Of a stretch of DNA of 64,000 nucleotides, positions 13,481 through 22,065 are shown piece after piece. A program made the translations under genes and the position numbers. The stretch is from Alloalcanivorax gelatiniphagus. GTDB lineage: Bacteria > Pseudomonadota > Gammaproteobacteria > Pseudomonadales > Alcanivoracaceae. Where the stretch lies: the NCBI RefSeq assembly GCF_005938655.1, contig NZ_VCQT01000038.1, positions 151,144 to 215,143 on the forward strand. The letters are read 5' to 3'. The first letter of the stretch is position 1, and the number at the start of each line of letters is the position of its first letter. The notes below the pieces were generated by a model. The model saw only the letters and a list, made by a program, of their open reading frames with translations. It did not search any database and was not told the origin of the DNA.

Positions 13481-14484
13481 CGCATTTGCCGGGGCGTGAC
13501 GCCAAACCAGCGTTGGAAGGTGCGGCTGAAGTTGGAGGGGTCCTGGTAGCCGAGCCGTTCGGCGATGCGTTCCACCGGCACCGTGGTTTCCAGCAGGTAC
13601 CAGGCGGCCAGTTCGCCGCGCACGTCGTCCAGCAGTTCCTGGTAGCGAGTGCCTTCGGTTTTGAGCTTGCGGATCAGGGTGCGAGGGGACATGGCGAAGC
13701 GGTCGGCCATCTGTTCCAGGGTGGGGTAGTCGCCGTCGCCGTCCAGCAGCTCGATGCCGATGCGCTGGCTGAGCGGGCCGCCGCTTTGCAGTTGCTTAAG
13801 CTGGTGCTCGCAGTCCCGCAGGGCGGTGCGGTGCAGGCCCGGGTCGGCGGTGAGGCAGGGGGTGTCGAGCACCGCCTTGGGCAGGGTGATGGTGAGGTGC
13901 TCGGCGCCGAAGGTCACCGGGCAGCTCAGCCGTTCGCTGTAACGGTCCGCCCAGGGTGGCGCCGGGAAAGGCACCTGAATGCGGGCGTCACGCAGGCGCC
14001 GGGAGGTGACCGTGTCCACCAGTTGGAAGTAGGTGCCCAGGATCGAGCCGGTGTTGAATTCCCGCATGTCGCCCAGGTCCACCTTTTCGTGGAGGGTGAG
14101 CCGCCCTTCCCGTTCGTCCTCCTCGAAGCTGAGCTCCACCAATTGGAAGCGCACCTCCACGAAGCGGGCCACCACCTTGAGCACGGCGCGCAGATCCGGC
14201 GCCGAGACCACCGCGTAGCCCAGGGGACCATGGGCGGAGACCGAGGTGGCGGCGCCGATTTCCAGGCCCAGCCAGGGGGTGCCGGTGAGCGCCACGGCGC
14301 GCCGTTCCAGGCGTGATACCTGTTCCAGGCTCAGGTAGCGGTGCTCGCCAAGCAGTTGTTCCCATTGCAGCCGGGTGCCTTCGAAAATAGCCTCGTTGCT
14401 GAAGCCCTTCTCATGCAAATAGGCACACAGCAGCCTGGGGTAGACTGGGTGGATGGCGGGGCGCAGACGATCTGTGTCGGCCAT
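13390..14484 (-). CDS. AraC-family regulator, divergent from alkB
   Basis: This 364-residue regulator has an arabinose-binding-domain-like N half (residues about 20-200) and an AraC helix-turn-helix pair at about 245-340: YPTLEQMADRFAMSPRTLIRKLKTEG and ERIAERLGYQDPSNFSRTFQRWFGVTPRQMR. It is divergent from alkB with a 145-base shared promoter region, the arrangement in which AraC proteins control alkane hydroxylases in Alcanivorax-type bacteria, so alkane-responsive control of alkB is inferred. ATG 14484 has AGGACAG upstream. The last 30 residues (after RQMRQSA) are low complexity and encoded by the antisense of chaC, so the functional protein probably ends before this tail. Confidence 0.9.
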   Translation of the reverse strand: MADTDRLRPAIHPVYPRLLCAYLHEKGFSNEAIFEGTRLQWEQLLGEHRYLSLEQVSRLERRAVALTGTPWLGLEIGAATSVSAHGPLGYAVVSAPDLRAVLKVVARFVEVRFQLVELSFEEDEREGRLTLHEKVDLGDMREFNTGSILGTYFQLVDTVTSRRLRDARIQVPFPAPPWADRYSERLSCPVTFGAEHLTITLPKAVLDTPCLTADPGLHRTALRDCEHQLKQLQSGGPLSQRIGIELLDGDGDYPTLEQMADRFAMSPRTLIRKLKTEGTRYQELLDDVRGELAAWYLLETTVPVERIAERLGYQDPSNFSRTFQRWFGVTPRQMRQSANKNRSNANTCSSSAPNSRNASARFNR

Positions 14485-14504
14485 GGGGCTGTCCTGTTCG
14501 CCGG

Positions 14505-14532
14505 TTGACGCGTTGGGCTGTCACTTTATGAC
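14505..14532 (+). promoter_or_regulatory. Possible alkB promoter
   Basis: TTGACG (14505-14510) and TATGAC (14527-14532) are separated by 16 bases, about 98 bases before the alkB ATG. The position between AraC and AlkB genes fits an activator-dependent promoter; the match is visual only. Confidence 0.3.
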
Positions 14533-14629
14533 GATTTATTGCCACCTTACTCGGTGCTTCGCAAGGTCCGGAGGAGACATTCTGTTTCCATGGATCAATC
14601 CAACGACGAATAACAATAGCGAGGCCACT

Positions 14630-15829
14630 ATGAGTAAGGCAGGCGTGTTCACCGGACCCTCCGGTGTCGTGTACCGGGACCGCAAGCGCAAGCTGTGGTT
14701 TACCTCCATCTTCGTGCCGGCCATCGTGTTCGTCGGCCCGGCGTTGTATTTCGCCACCGGCAACGCCTGGACGCTTTGGATTCCGCTGGTGTTCTACTAC
14801 CTGACGGTGCCGGTGCTGGACATGATCATCGGCGAGGATCTGAGTAACCCGCCGGAGGAGATCGTCCCGCAGCTGGAGGAAGATCCTTACTACCGCTGGG
14901 TGACCTACGCCCTGGTGCCGCTGATTTGGGGCGCCTGGTTCTTCGGGGCCTGGTTCGTGGGCACCCAGGACCTGCCCTGGTATGGCGTGCTGGCGATGAT
15001 CTATCTGATCGGTGGCACCTGTGGCGTGGGCATCAACCTGGGCCATGAAATGGGCCACAAGAAGGGCAAGGGCGAGCGCTGGATGGCCAAGTTCGTGCTG
15101 GCTCCGTGCGCCTACGGCCACTTCTTTATCGAACACAACAAGGGCCACCATAAGGACGTGGCCACGCCGGAGGACCCGGCTTCCTCGCGCATGGGCGAGA
15201 GCATCTGGAAGTTCGTGGTGCGGGAAATCCCCGGCGCGGCCAAGCGCGCCTGGCGCCTGGAAAAAGAGCGCCTGGAGGCGCAGGGCAAATCGGTGTGGTC
15301 CCTGGAGAACGAGATCATCCAGCCGGCGATCATCACCGCCGTGGCCTGGGGTACGGTGCTGGCGATCTTCGGCATTGGCCTGCTGCCCTATATTCTGGCC
15401 ACCGCCTTCTGGGGCGCGTTCCAGCTGACCTCCGCCAACTACATCGAGCACTACGGTCTGCTGCGCCACAAAACCGCCAGCGGCCGCTACGAGCGCACCC
15501 AGCCGCACCACAGCTGGAACAGCAACCACATGTTCTCCAACTGGGCCACCTTCCACCTGCAGCGCCATTCGGATCACCATGCCCACCCCACCCGGCGCTA
15601 CCAGAGCCTGCGCCACTTCGAGAACCTGCCGACCCTGCCCAACGGCTACTTCGGCATGTTCTTTATCAGCTACTTTCCGCCGCTCTGGTACAAGGTGATG
15701 GACAAGCGTCTGCTGGAGCACGCCGGCTATGACGCGCGCAATATCAACTTCGACCCGGCCCGCCGGGAGGAGCTGATTCGTAAGTACGGCATCCAGTATG
15801 GGGATGCGCCGGCGAAGGTGGCTGCCTGA
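14630..15829 (+). CDS. alkB: Alkane 1-monooxygenase
   Basis: AlkB is the integral-membrane diiron hydroxylase that turns n-alkanes into 1-alkanols with rubredoxin as electron donor. The 399-residue length is normal. All histidine boxes are present: HEMGH at 139-143, EHNKGHH at 168-174, LQRHSDHH at 310-317, plus NYIEHYGL at 270-277. Hydrophobic segments near residues 23-65, 90-135 and 235-265 fit six membrane helices. ATG 14630 has GAGGCC upstream; a longer in-frame extension is not homologous. No rubredoxin or rubredoxin reductase gene lies nearby, so electrons must come from elsewhere. REP elements follow the stop. Confidence 0.97.
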   Translation: MSKAGVFTGPSGVVYRDRKRKLWFTSIFVPAIVFVGPALYFATGNAWTLWIPLVFYYLTVPVLDMIIGEDLSNPPEEIVPQLEEDPYYRWVTYALVPLIWGAWFFGAWFVGTQDLPWYGVLAMIYLIGGTCGVGINLGHEMGHKKGKGERWMAKFVLAPCAYGHFFIEHNKGHHKDVATPEDPASSRMGESIWKFVVREIPGAAKRAWRLEKERLEAQGKSVWSLENEIIQPAIITAVAWGTVLAIFGIGLLPYILATAFWGAFQLTSANYIEHYGLLRHKTASGRYERTQPHHSWNSNHMFSNWATFHLQRHSDHHAHPTRRYQSLRHFENLPTLPNGYFGMFFISYFPPLWYKVMDKRLLEHAGYDARNINFDPARREELIRKYGIQYGDAPAKVAA

Positions 15830-15840
15830 GAGCCGCATTT

Positions 15841-15898
15841 CGCGACTGAAGTCGCTCCTACAGCGCTTGGTGCCGTAGGAGCGGCTTTAGCCGCGATC
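15841..15898. repeat. Pair of inverted REP palindromes
   Basis: A variant copy CGCGACTGAAGTCGCTCCTA (15841-15861) is followed by GTAGGAGCGGCTTTAGCCGC and GATC (15875-15898) in the opposite sense, just after alkB. The pair could form a cruciform or protect the alkB transcript end. Confidence 0.9.
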
Positions 15899-15938
15899 CA
15901 GCTTGTGGCACCAACCCCGCCGCCAGTAACATGGCCGG

Positions 15939-16565
15939 ATGAGCGACGACATCCATTTCTACCAACCCTCCGCCGGCCACGGCCTGCCCCACGATCCTTT
16001 CAACGCCCTGGTGGCGCCCCGCCCGATCGGCTGGATTTCCTCGCAGAGCCCGGACGGCGTGCTCAACCTGGCGCCCTACAGTTTCTTCAATGCCTTCAAC
16101 TACCGGCCGCCCATCGTTGGCTTCGCCAGCATCGGTTACAAGGACAGCGTGCGGAATATCGAGGCGACGGGAGAGTTCGGCTGGAACCTGGCCACCCGCC
16201 CCCTGGCGGAGGCCATGAACCAGAGCTGCGCGGCGGTGGCGCCGGAGGTGAACGAGTTCGAGCTGAGTGGTCTGACGCCGGAGCCGTCGCGGATTATCAA
16301 CGTGCCCCGGGTGAAGGAAACCCCGGTGTCCTTCGAGTGCCGCCTCAGCCAGGTGCTGCGCCTGACCGGCGCCGACGGCGCCGAAACCGACACCTGGCTG
16401 GTGCTGGGCGAGGTGGTGGGGGTGCACATCGCCCGACATCTGCTCAAGGACGGCATCTACGATACCGCCGCCGCCGAGCCGATCCTGCGCGCCGGCGGCC
16501 CAGCGGATTATTTCACCGTCAACGAGACGACCCGCTTCCAGATGTACCGGCCGAAGACACGATAA
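15939..16565 (+). CDS. Flavin reductase-like FMN-binding protein
   Basis: This 208-residue protein has the flavin-reductase-like split-barrel fold: YQPSAGHGLPHDPFNALVAPRPIGWISSQSPDGVLNLAPYSFFNAFNYRPPIVGFAS is the characteristic FMN-binding first half, followed by NIEATGEFGWNLATRPLAEAMNQS and FECRLSQVLRL. Members supply reduced flavin to monooxygenases or act on unknown substrates. The start ATG is 15939. The gene lies 110 bases after alkB but is separated by two REP palindromes, so shared transcription is uncertain; its partner oxygenase is not obvious. A SEC-C gene follows six bases after the stop. Confidence 0.88.
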   Translation: MSDDIHFYQPSAGHGLPHDPFNALVAPRPIGWISSQSPDGVLNLAPYSFFNAFNYRPPIVGFASIGYKDSVRNIEATGEFGWNLATRPLAEAMNQSCAAVAPEVNEFELSGLTPEPSRIINVPRVKETPVSFECRLSQVLRLTGADGAETDTWLVLGEVVGVHIARHLLKDGIYDTAAAEPILRAGGPADYFTVNETTRFQMYRPKTR

Positions 16566-16570
16566 CCGCC

Positions 16571-17014
16571 ATGACGACCTGCCCCTGCCAATCCGACCTC
16601 CCCTACGAGGACTGCTGCGCGCCGCTGCATCGCGGTGAGCCGGCGGCCACGCCGGAGGCACTGATGCGCTCGCGCTACAGTGCCTTCGTGCGCAACGATA
16701 CGACCTATGTGGCCGAAAGCTGGCACCCGGACACCCGCCCCACCGGGCTGATGCTGGATGACGGCGACCATTGGCTTGAACTCAAGGTGCTGGACAGCGA
16801 CGCCGACGGCGACCGGGGGCGGGTGCATTTCCGCGCTCTGCGGCGCAACGGCAAGGGCTTTTCGGTGCTGGAGGAAAACTCACGGTTCCTGCGTGAGGGC
16901 GGCCACTGGTTTTATCTGGATGGCGACAGCAAGGTGAGCAATCTGAAGCCGGGGCGCAACGATCCCTGCCCCTGCGGCAGCGGCAAGAAATTCAAGAAGT
17001 GCTGCGCGGCCTGA
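16571..17014 (+). CDS. YchJ-family SEC-C motif protein
   Basis: The 147-residue product has the YchJ layout: CPCQSDLPYEDCCAPLHRGEPAATPEALMRSRYSAFV at the N terminus (UPF0225 type), a middle NTF2-like part with WLELKVLD and RFLREGGHWFYLDGD, and a C-terminal SEC-C zinc motif, GRNDPCPCGSGKKFKKCC. The zinc motif is complete (C-x-C-x8-C-C). Function is not known; SEC-C motifs in other proteins bind zinc and partner proteins. It is likely co-transcribed with the flavin-reductase-like gene, six bases away. Confidence 0.93.
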   Translation: MTTCPCQSDLPYEDCCAPLHRGEPAATPEALMRSRYSAFVRNDTTYVAESWHPDTRPTGLMLDDGDHWLELKVLDSDADGDRGRVHFRALRRNGKGFSVLEENSRFLREGGHWFYLDGDSKVSNLKPGRNDPCPCGSGKKFKKCCAA

Positions 17015-17068
17015 CGCGGGCATCCGTCTCTAGACCCAGTAACGGCAAGGCATCACTGAACCCTGGTT

Positions 17069-17092
17069 GATCGCGGCTAAAGCCGCTCCTAC
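17069..17092. repeat. REP palindrome
   Basis: GATCGCGGCTAAAGCCGCTC plus CTAC between the convergent ychJ-like and siderophore-interacting genes. No gene is seen in 17015-17222. Confidence 0.9.
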
Positions 17093-17222
17093 GCCGGGAT
17101 TCGGTGGAAATCGGGGAAAAAAGAGCGGGCCGTCCGTGACCCAAGGGGGGTAAGAATGGACCGCGACATGTCTGTATCGCGGGGTTCAGTATCGCCCGCC
17201 CGGCGCCGGCCCGGTAGCCGGT

Positions 17223-18038
17223 TCACACAGGTTCCTTGCCCGATTCTGCCGGTGGCCCCGCCTTCTCTTTCCGCTTTTCGAGCTGGTGGCGGTCCTCGGT
17301 CAGGCCGATTTGCCAGTAGCCGCTGGCGTAGAGGCGGTGGCGCTCCACCTGGCGTTCCTCGGTGAAGTAGCGGCGCAGGGCGCGCACGGCGCCGCTTTCG
17401 CCGGCCACCCAGACCGCCGGCGAGCCGTCCAGCCAGGGCAGCGCCAGCACCGTGTCCACCAGGCCCAAGGCCGGTTGTTCCGGGTTCGGGTGGACCCGCC
17501 ATGTGACCTGGATGCCATCCGGGAACGGCAGCGGCTGCTGGTCGGCGGGGTCGAGGATGTCCAGCACCGCGTAGCCGCGGGCGTGGGCGGGCAGGCGTTC
17601 GATGTTGGCGCCGATGGCGGGCAGCGCGGACATGTCGCCGGCGAACAGGAACCAGTCCGCGTGGAAGTCCACCAACTTGGGCTTGCCCGGCCCGGCGAAA
17701 CCGACCCGGTCGCCGGGCCGGGCATTGGCGGCCCAGCCGGAGGCCGGGCCGTGGTCGGCGTGCATCATGAAGTCGACCACCACCTCGCCTCGGCCACGAT
17801 CAAAATGGCGCAGGGTGTAGGTGCGCACGAAGGGTTTGTGTTGGTCCGGCGTGTCGTTGAACGGCGGCAGGGCAATGTCGGCCTGGCCGGGCCGGGGAAT
17901 CAGCAGTTTGAAGTTGGCGCTTTCGTGGTGGTCGGGGAAATCACTCAAGTCACCGCCGCCGAGCACCACCCGCTTCATGTTCGGGGTCAGGTTCTCGGTG
18001 CGCAGCACCTCCAGGATACGGGGCGCGGGTCTGGGCAT
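17223..18038 (-). CDS. Siderophore-interacting FAD protein (ferric reductase)
   Basis: This 271-residue protein is of the ViuB/YqjH siderophore-interacting family, which uses NAD(P)H and FAD to reduce ferric siderophore in the cytoplasm. The FAD-binding motif is FVRTYTLRHFDRGRGEVVVDFMMH (R-x-Y-T), followed by GPASGWAANARPGDRVGFAGPG and the NAD-binding part FLFAGDMSALPAIGANIERL, then WVAGESGAVRALRRYF and the typical ending ASGYWQIGLTED. ATG 18038 has GAGGTG upstream. It is divergent from a MarR gene with a long palindrome between, so the MarR protein probably represses it. Confidence 0.94.
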   Translation of the reverse strand: MPRPAPRILEVLRTENLTPNMKRVVLGGGDLSDFPDHHESANFKLLIPRPGQADIALPPFNDTPDQHKPFVRTYTLRHFDRGRGEVVVDFMMHADHGPASGWAANARPGDRVGFAGPGKPKLVDFHADWFLFAGDMSALPAIGANIERLPAHARGYAVLDILDPADQQPLPFPDGIQVTWRVHPNPEQPALGLVDTVLALPWLDGSPAVWVAGESGAVRALRRYFTEERQVERHRLYASGYWQIGLTEDRHQLEKRKEKAGPPAESGKEPV

Positions 18039-18088
18039 GGGTCACCTCAAGGAAAACGGGGGCGCTTGTGACGCCCCGGCAATTAGTA

Positions 18089-18125
18089 GACAATATCAAC
18101 CATAAACTCACTGGTTGATATTGTC
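18089..18125. promoter_or_regulatory. Palindromic operator between sip and marR
   Basis: GACAATATCAACCA (18089-18102) and TGGTTGATATTGTC (18112-18125) are perfect inverse copies with a 9-base spacer. The site lies in the divergent promoter region of a ferric reductase gene and a marR gene and fits a MarR dimer operator controlling both; this is inference from position and symmetry. Confidence 0.8.
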
Positions 18126-18138
18126 AACCAATCACATC

Positions 18139-18585
18139 ATGCCGAAACCCATGCCACACCAAGCCGATATCCGCCAGGTGCTCTGGCAGCTGGCCTTCCA
18201 GTTCAAGGTCAGCAGCAAGCGCGCGATCCGCGACTACGATCTGCCGATCAACGGCATGCACGTGCGTCTGTTGCAGATGATTCACCGTCAGCCGGACTGC
18301 ACCGCCCAGCACATCGCCACGGTCACCGGCCGCGACAAGGCGCAGATCACCCGCGTCATCAAGGAACTGGAGAGCATGGCGCTGATCACCCGCACCCCTG
18401 ATCCGGCGGACCGCCGCAGCCAGTTGCTGGCGCTCAGCGAAACCGGCCAGAGTCTGATGGCGCGCATTCAGCAGGCGGAAGACGAGGTCAGGAAAACGCT
18501 GCTGAAAGGCATCCCGAAAAAGGATGTGGAAGCCTTTATCGAGATCGGTAACCGGATGTTGGATAACTTGCGGGAAGAGAGTTAA
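18139..18585 (+). CDS. MarR-family regulator
   Basis: This 148-residue winged-helix regulator shows the MarR pattern: PINGMHVRLLQMIHRQPDCTAQHIATVTGRDKAQITRVIKELESMALITRTPDPADRRSQLLALSETG, with the recognition helix in DKAQITRVIKELE and the D-x-R-(S/R) wing. It likely binds the 14-bp-arm palindrome that ends 13 bases before its start and controls the divergent ferric reductase and itself. ATG 18139 is chosen; a second ATG at 18151 is possible, and neither has a strong ribosome site. The stop codon is the first part of a heptad-repeat tract. Confidence 0.9.
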   Translation: MPKPMPHQADIRQVLWQLAFQFKVSSKRAIRDYDLPINGMHVRLLQMIHRQPDCTAQHIATVTGRDKAQITRVIKELESMALITRTPDPADRRSQLLALSETGQSLMARIQQAEDEVRKTLLKGIPKKDVEAFIEIGNRMLDNLREES

Positions 18586-18715
18586 AAGTTAAAAGTTGAA
18601 AGTTAAAAGGGGTGCTAATTTCTTGGGCCCTCGCCCATTCGCCTTCACTTCAAGCGCGGGCACGGCGGAGGGCCTCAAGCAGACCCTGTCCGCGTTTCAA
18701 CTTTCAATTTTCAAC
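18580..18715. repeat. Inverted heptad-repeat tracts
   Basis: A tract of 7-base units AAGTTAA/AAGTTGA (18580-18610) starts in the marR stop codon and is mirrored by TTTCAACTTTCAATTTTCAA at 18695-18715. The tracts can pair around an 84-base GC-rich loop between convergent genes. Confidence 0.85.
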
Positions 18716-18744
18716 TAAAAAAAAGCGCGGCCTGCAACCGCGCC
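18716..18744 (-). terminator. Rho-independent terminator of the lipid operon
   Basis: On the minus strand GCGCGG-TTGCAGG-CCGCGC is followed by eight T. It lies 26 bases beyond the MFS gene stop, ending the minus-strand operon. Confidence 0.9.
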
Positions 18745-18769
18745 GAACCATAACCTTTTCTGTCGCGGG

Positions 18770-19984
18770 CTAGCGCTCGTACTCCTTGAGTTTCTGCATG
18801 GCGATGGTGCCCACCACCGGGCCGATGGCCAGCAGGCCGAAGGCCGCCGGCCAGCCCCAGGCGTTCTGTACCACCGGAATCAGCCAGAGTGTCGGCACCG
18901 TCAGCACGAAGCCGATGGCCAGTTGCAGGGTGAGCGCGGTGCCCACGTATTGCTGGTCGCCCAGCTCGGTGATCACGGTGGAAAACTGCGCCGAGTCCGC
19001 CACCACCGCGAAGCCCCATACCAGCCCCACCAGCAGCACCAACGGCAGCGGCGCGCTGTGCAGAAAGCCGATCAGTAGGGCGCAGGCGCCGGACACGATC
19101 ATCGCCGCCGAGGTGGTGTTGCCACGGCCCCAGCGGTCGCCCAGCTCACCGCCCACCCAGCAGCCCACGGCGCCGATGGCGATCACCAGAAACGCCAGCA
19201 GCGCCCCGGTGCCGCCGGGCTCCGCCCAGCCGTCGTTGTGCAGCACCTGGGTGATGAACACCGAGAACCAGGCCCACATGGCGTACAGCTCCCACATGTG
19301 GCCGAAGTAGCCGATCGACGCCAGCCGCACCGGCCGGTCGGAGAAGGCGCGCCAGGCCTGGCCCGGGTTGAAGGGCGCGCGGGGAAAATCAAAGGGCCCG
19401 TCGCGGCCGAGAAATTCAGCGATCACACCGCCGGCCAGGGTCAGCACCGAGGTGGCCAGGATCACCAGGCGCCAGTCCAGCCCGCCCAGGCCGTTGACCA
19501 GATGGGGGGTGGCGGAGCCCAGCGTCAGCGCCCCCACCATGATGCCCAGGGCGGTGCCCCGTTTGACCTTGAACCAGGTGGCCATGGCTTTCATGGCCGG
19601 AGGATAGACGCCGGCCAGAAACAGCCCGGTAAGGCCGCGCAGCAACATGGCGCCGGTGACCCCGGGCTCGATGAGCAACAACAGATTGGCAAGCGCCGCG
19701 CCGATGGAGCCGAACAGCATCAGTCGGCGCGGCGGAATCAGATCCGCCAGGTTGAACAGGGCGGAGCCCAGGGCGCCGACCACGAAGCCCAGCTGCACGC
19801 TGATTGTCATCCACGCCGACTGGCCCGCCGTCAGCGACCACAGATCGCGCAGTTGCGGCACCACCGCGGTGGCGGAAAACCAGGTGGTCATGCCCAGCAG
19901 CATCGCGCTGGCGAGGACCGTGAGGCCCTGCCAGCAGCCGCGCGGATCACGGCGGATAACGGCGGCCGGATCCACCGCGTTCAT
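18770..19984 (-). CDS. MFS transporter
   Basis: This 404-residue major facilitator has about twelve hydrophobic segments, beginning LTVLASAMLLGMTTWFSATAVVPQL and including the loop 2-3 motif LADLIPPRRLMLFG, a G-D-R-W-G-R motif (GGELGDRWGRGNTTSAAMI) after the sixth helix, and FGLLAIGPVVGTIAMQKL at the end. The substrate is unknown; nitrate/oxalate-like or carboxylate transport would fit the family. Its ATG overlaps the maoC stop in ATGA, so it is translationally coupled as the last gene of a ketone and lipid operon, which suggests a carboxylic acid as substrate. Confidence 0.88.
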   Translation of the reverse strand: MNAVDPAAVIRRDPRGCWQGLTVLASAMLLGMTTWFSATAVVPQLRDLWSLTAGQSAWMTISVQLGFVVGALGSALFNLADLIPPRRLMLFGSIGAALANLLLLIEPGVTGAMLLRGLTGLFLAGVYPPAMKAMATWFKVKRGTALGIMVGALTLGSATPHLVNGLGGLDWRLVILATSVLTLAGGVIAEFLGRDGPFDFPRAPFNPGQAWRAFSDRPVRLASIGYFGHMWELYAMWAWFSVFITQVLHNDGWAEPGGTGALLAFLVIAIGAVGCWVGGELGDRWGRGNTTSAAMIVSGACALLIGFLHSAPLPLVLLVGLVWGFAVVADSAQFSTVITELGDQQYVGTALTLQLAIGFVLTVPTLWLIPVVQNAWGWPAAFGLLAIGPVVGTIAMQKLKEYER

Positions 19985-20442
19985 CGCGGCAGCGCGGCGG
20001 TGTAGGTCACCGCTTCACCGCTGATGCACACTTCACCGTTCTGGTTTTCCACGGTGGTCCGAATGGTGCAGAACGGTTTGTCCTCGCGCACGTTGAGCAC
20101 TTCCACCCGGCCGGTGATGGTGTCGCCCACGTAGACCGGCTTGGAGAATTTCCATTCCACGCTGAGGAACACGCTGCCCGGGCCGGGCAGGTCCTCGGCC
20201 ACCACCGCATTGAGAATGCCGGTGGTGACGCCGCCCTGCACGATCAGGCCGCCGAAGCGGGAGGCTTCCGCCGCCGCCTTGTCGGTGTGCAGCGGGTTGT
20301 AGTCGCCGCTCATTTCGCTGAACAGCTCGATGTCTTTCTCGGTGACGTCCTTTTTGCGTTCGGCGATCTGGCCTTCGCGGGGCATACCGTGACGGGTGTC
20401 GGTCCAGCCGTTAACGGCCTTGGATTGATCATTGGCGCTCAT
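19981..20442 (-). CDS. MaoC-like enoyl-CoA hydratase
   Basis: This 153-residue hot-dog fold protein is of the MaoC / R-specific hydratase type. The catalytic motif is visible: MSGDYNPLHTDKAAAEASRFGGLIVQGGVTTG, with the Asp and His of the hydratase 2 motif. It should hydrate trans-2-enoyl-CoA to the 3-hydroxyacyl-CoA, or act as a related thioester hydratase. ATG 20442 is decided by GAGAAGGAG eight bases upstream. It overlaps the MFS gene downstream and lies 31 bases after the thiolase gene in the operon. Confidence 0.93.
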   Translation of the reverse strand: MSANDQSKAVNGWTDTRHGMPREGQIAERKKDVTEKDIELFSEMSGDYNPLHTDKAAAEASRFGGLIVQGGVTTGILNAVVAEDLPGPGSVFLSVEWKFSKPVYVGDTITGRVEVLNVREDKPFCTIRTTVENQNGEVCISGEAVTYTAALPR

Positions 20443-20473
20443 GGGTACTCCTTCTCTCTCGTTGTTCATCGGG

Positions 20474-21652
20474 TTAAGCAAGACGTTCCAGCACCACCGC
20501 GTAGCCCTGGCCGCCACCGCCGCACAGGGAGGCCACCGCGTAGCGGCCCTGGCGGCGGTGCAGTTCACGGGCGGCGGTGAGCAGCAGGCGGAAGCCGGTG
20601 CCGCCCAGCGGGTGGCCCAGGGCGATGGCGCCGCCGTTCACATTGACCTTGTCGGCGGGCAGATCCAGGTGCCGGGCGCTGGCGATCACCACCGCGGCGA
20701 ACGCCTCGTTGATCTCGAACACGTCGATGTCGTCCAGGCGCAGGCCGGCGCGGGCCACCGCCTGCTCGATGGCGGCGGCGGGCTTCAGGTGCAGGGTGTT
20801 GTCCGGCCCGGCCACTTCCGCCCAGGCGCGGATACGGCCCAGCGGGGTGACGCCGGCGGCCTCCGCCTCGGCCAGGGAACAGACCAGACCGGCGGAGGCG
20901 CCGTCGGTCATTTGCGAGGCGCTGCCGGCGGTGATGGTGCCGCCTTCCTCGAAGGCGGCGCGCAGCCCGGCCAGCTTCTCCTCGCTGCTGTCGGCGCGGA
21001 TGCCCTCGTCCCGATCCAGGCGGGTGGCGCCGTCGTCGAACGGCAGAATCTCGCCGTCAAAGAAGCCGCTTTCCACGGCAGCGGCGGCGCGCCGGTGGGA
21101 GGCGGCGGCGTAGGCGTCCTGCTCCGGCCGTTGGATGCCCAGGTCCCGGTTGGCGCGCTCGGACAGCGGGCCCATGCCCTCGTCGGTGAGCGAACACCAG
21201 AGGCCGTCGTTCATCATGATGTCGGTGAACGCCAGCTCGCCGGGGCGCCGTTCCGCCTGGCGCATCAACCGGGCGTGGGGGGCGCGGCTCATGGAGTCGC
21301 CACCGCCGACGATATAGCGGCGGCCTTCGCCCAGGCGAATCCGCCGGGACGCATCGGCGACGCTGGCCAGGCCGGCCAGGCAGACGTTATTCAAAGTCAG
21401 CGCCGGCACCCGCCAGTCGACGCCGGCGGCGGCGGCGATCAGGCGCGCCGGGTTCTGGCCCTGGGCCGCCTGCAGCACCTGGCCGAGCAGCACGCCGTCG
21501 GCGCGCTGAAAGGCCGGGTAACGGCGGATCAGTTCCGCCACCGGCGCGGCGGTGAGTGCCCGCGCCGGCACCGGCGCCAGGCCACCCAGGTAGCGGCCGA
21601 ACGGCGTGCGCAGGCCGTCCAGCAGCACCGGTTCATGGTCGGCATTCATCAT
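20474..21652 (-). CDS. Acetyl-CoA acyltransferase (thiolase)
   Basis: The 392-residue thiolase carries complete catalytic residues: Cys91 in NNVCLAGL, the NEAFA histidine-loop region, GHPLGGTG with the histidine near residue 350, and the second cysteine in SLCGGGGQG. It condenses or cleaves 3-ketoacyl-CoA with CoA. In this operon with acetoacetyl-CoA synthetase it could split acetoacetyl-CoA to acetyl-CoA. The first two codons are both ATG; the first overlaps the stop of the upstream OB-fold gene, so translation is coupled. Confidence 0.94.
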   Translation of the reverse strand: MMNADHEPVLLDGLRTPFGRYLGGLAPVPARALTAAPVAELIRRYPAFQRADGVLLGQVLQAAQGQNPARLIAAAAGVDWRVPALTLNNVCLAGLASVADASRRIRLGEGRRYIVGGGDSMSRAPHARLMRQAERRPGELAFTDIMMNDGLWCSLTDEGMGPLSERANRDLGIQRPEQDAYAAASHRRAAAAVESGFFDGEILPFDDGATRLDRDEGIRADSSEEKLAGLRAAFEEGGTITAGSASQMTDGASAGLVCSLAEAEAAGVTPLGRIRAWAEVAGPDNTLHLKPAAAIEQAVARAGLRLDDIDVFEINEAFAAVVIASARHLDLPADKVNVNGGAIALGHPLGGTGFRLLLTAARELHRRQGRYAVASLCGGGGQGYAVVLERLA

Positions 21653-22065
21653 GCGGTCTCCTCGGGAATGAATTTGGGCAACACCTCACCGCCCTGCTCC
21701 ACCCAGTGCACCCGCACCGGCTGGCCGATGCGCACCTGGTCCGGCGCGCAGCCCACCACGTTGGAGAGCATGCGCGGGCCCTCTTCCAGATCGATCAGCG
21801 CCACCACATAGGGCACCTCATCCTGGAACGCCGGGTGGCCGGGTTTGTGCACCACGATGAACGAGGCCACCGTGCCCCGTCCGCTGGCGTCGCGCCATTG
21901 GAGGTTGGTCGACCAGCTGTGCGGGTCCAGGGCGCGGGGGTAGAACACCCAGCGGTCCGAGTCCGGGCAATACTGAAGGCGCAGGCGGCGCTCACGGCAG
22001 CCGTCCCAGAACGGTTGCGACAGCGGGCTGGCCTGGGGGCCGGGTTTGCTGAGAGTCATGGTCAT
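21649..22065 (-). CDS. OB-fold (DUF35-type) partner of thiolase-fold protein
   Basis: This 138-residue protein fits the ChsH2/DUF35 OB-fold family that pairs with non-catalytic or SCP-x-like thiolase-fold proteins. The core is ASFIVVHKPGHPAFQDEVPYVVALIDLEEGPRMLSNVVGCAPDQVRIGQPVRVHWV. The usual N-terminal zinc ribbon (C-x2-C...C-x2-C) is degenerate: only YCPDSDRWVFYPRALDPHSW, with one cysteine, so zinc is probably not bound. ATG 22065 overlaps the end of the upstream gene by four bases and the stop overlaps the next start, so three genes are coupled. Confidence 0.88.
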   Translation of the reverse strand: MTMTLSKPGPQASPLSQPFWDGCRERRLRLQYCPDSDRWVFYPRALDPHSWSTNLQWRDASGRGTVASFIVVHKPGHPAFQDEVPYVVALIDLEEGPRMLSNVVGCAPDQVRIGQPVRVHWVEQGGEVLPKFIPEETA

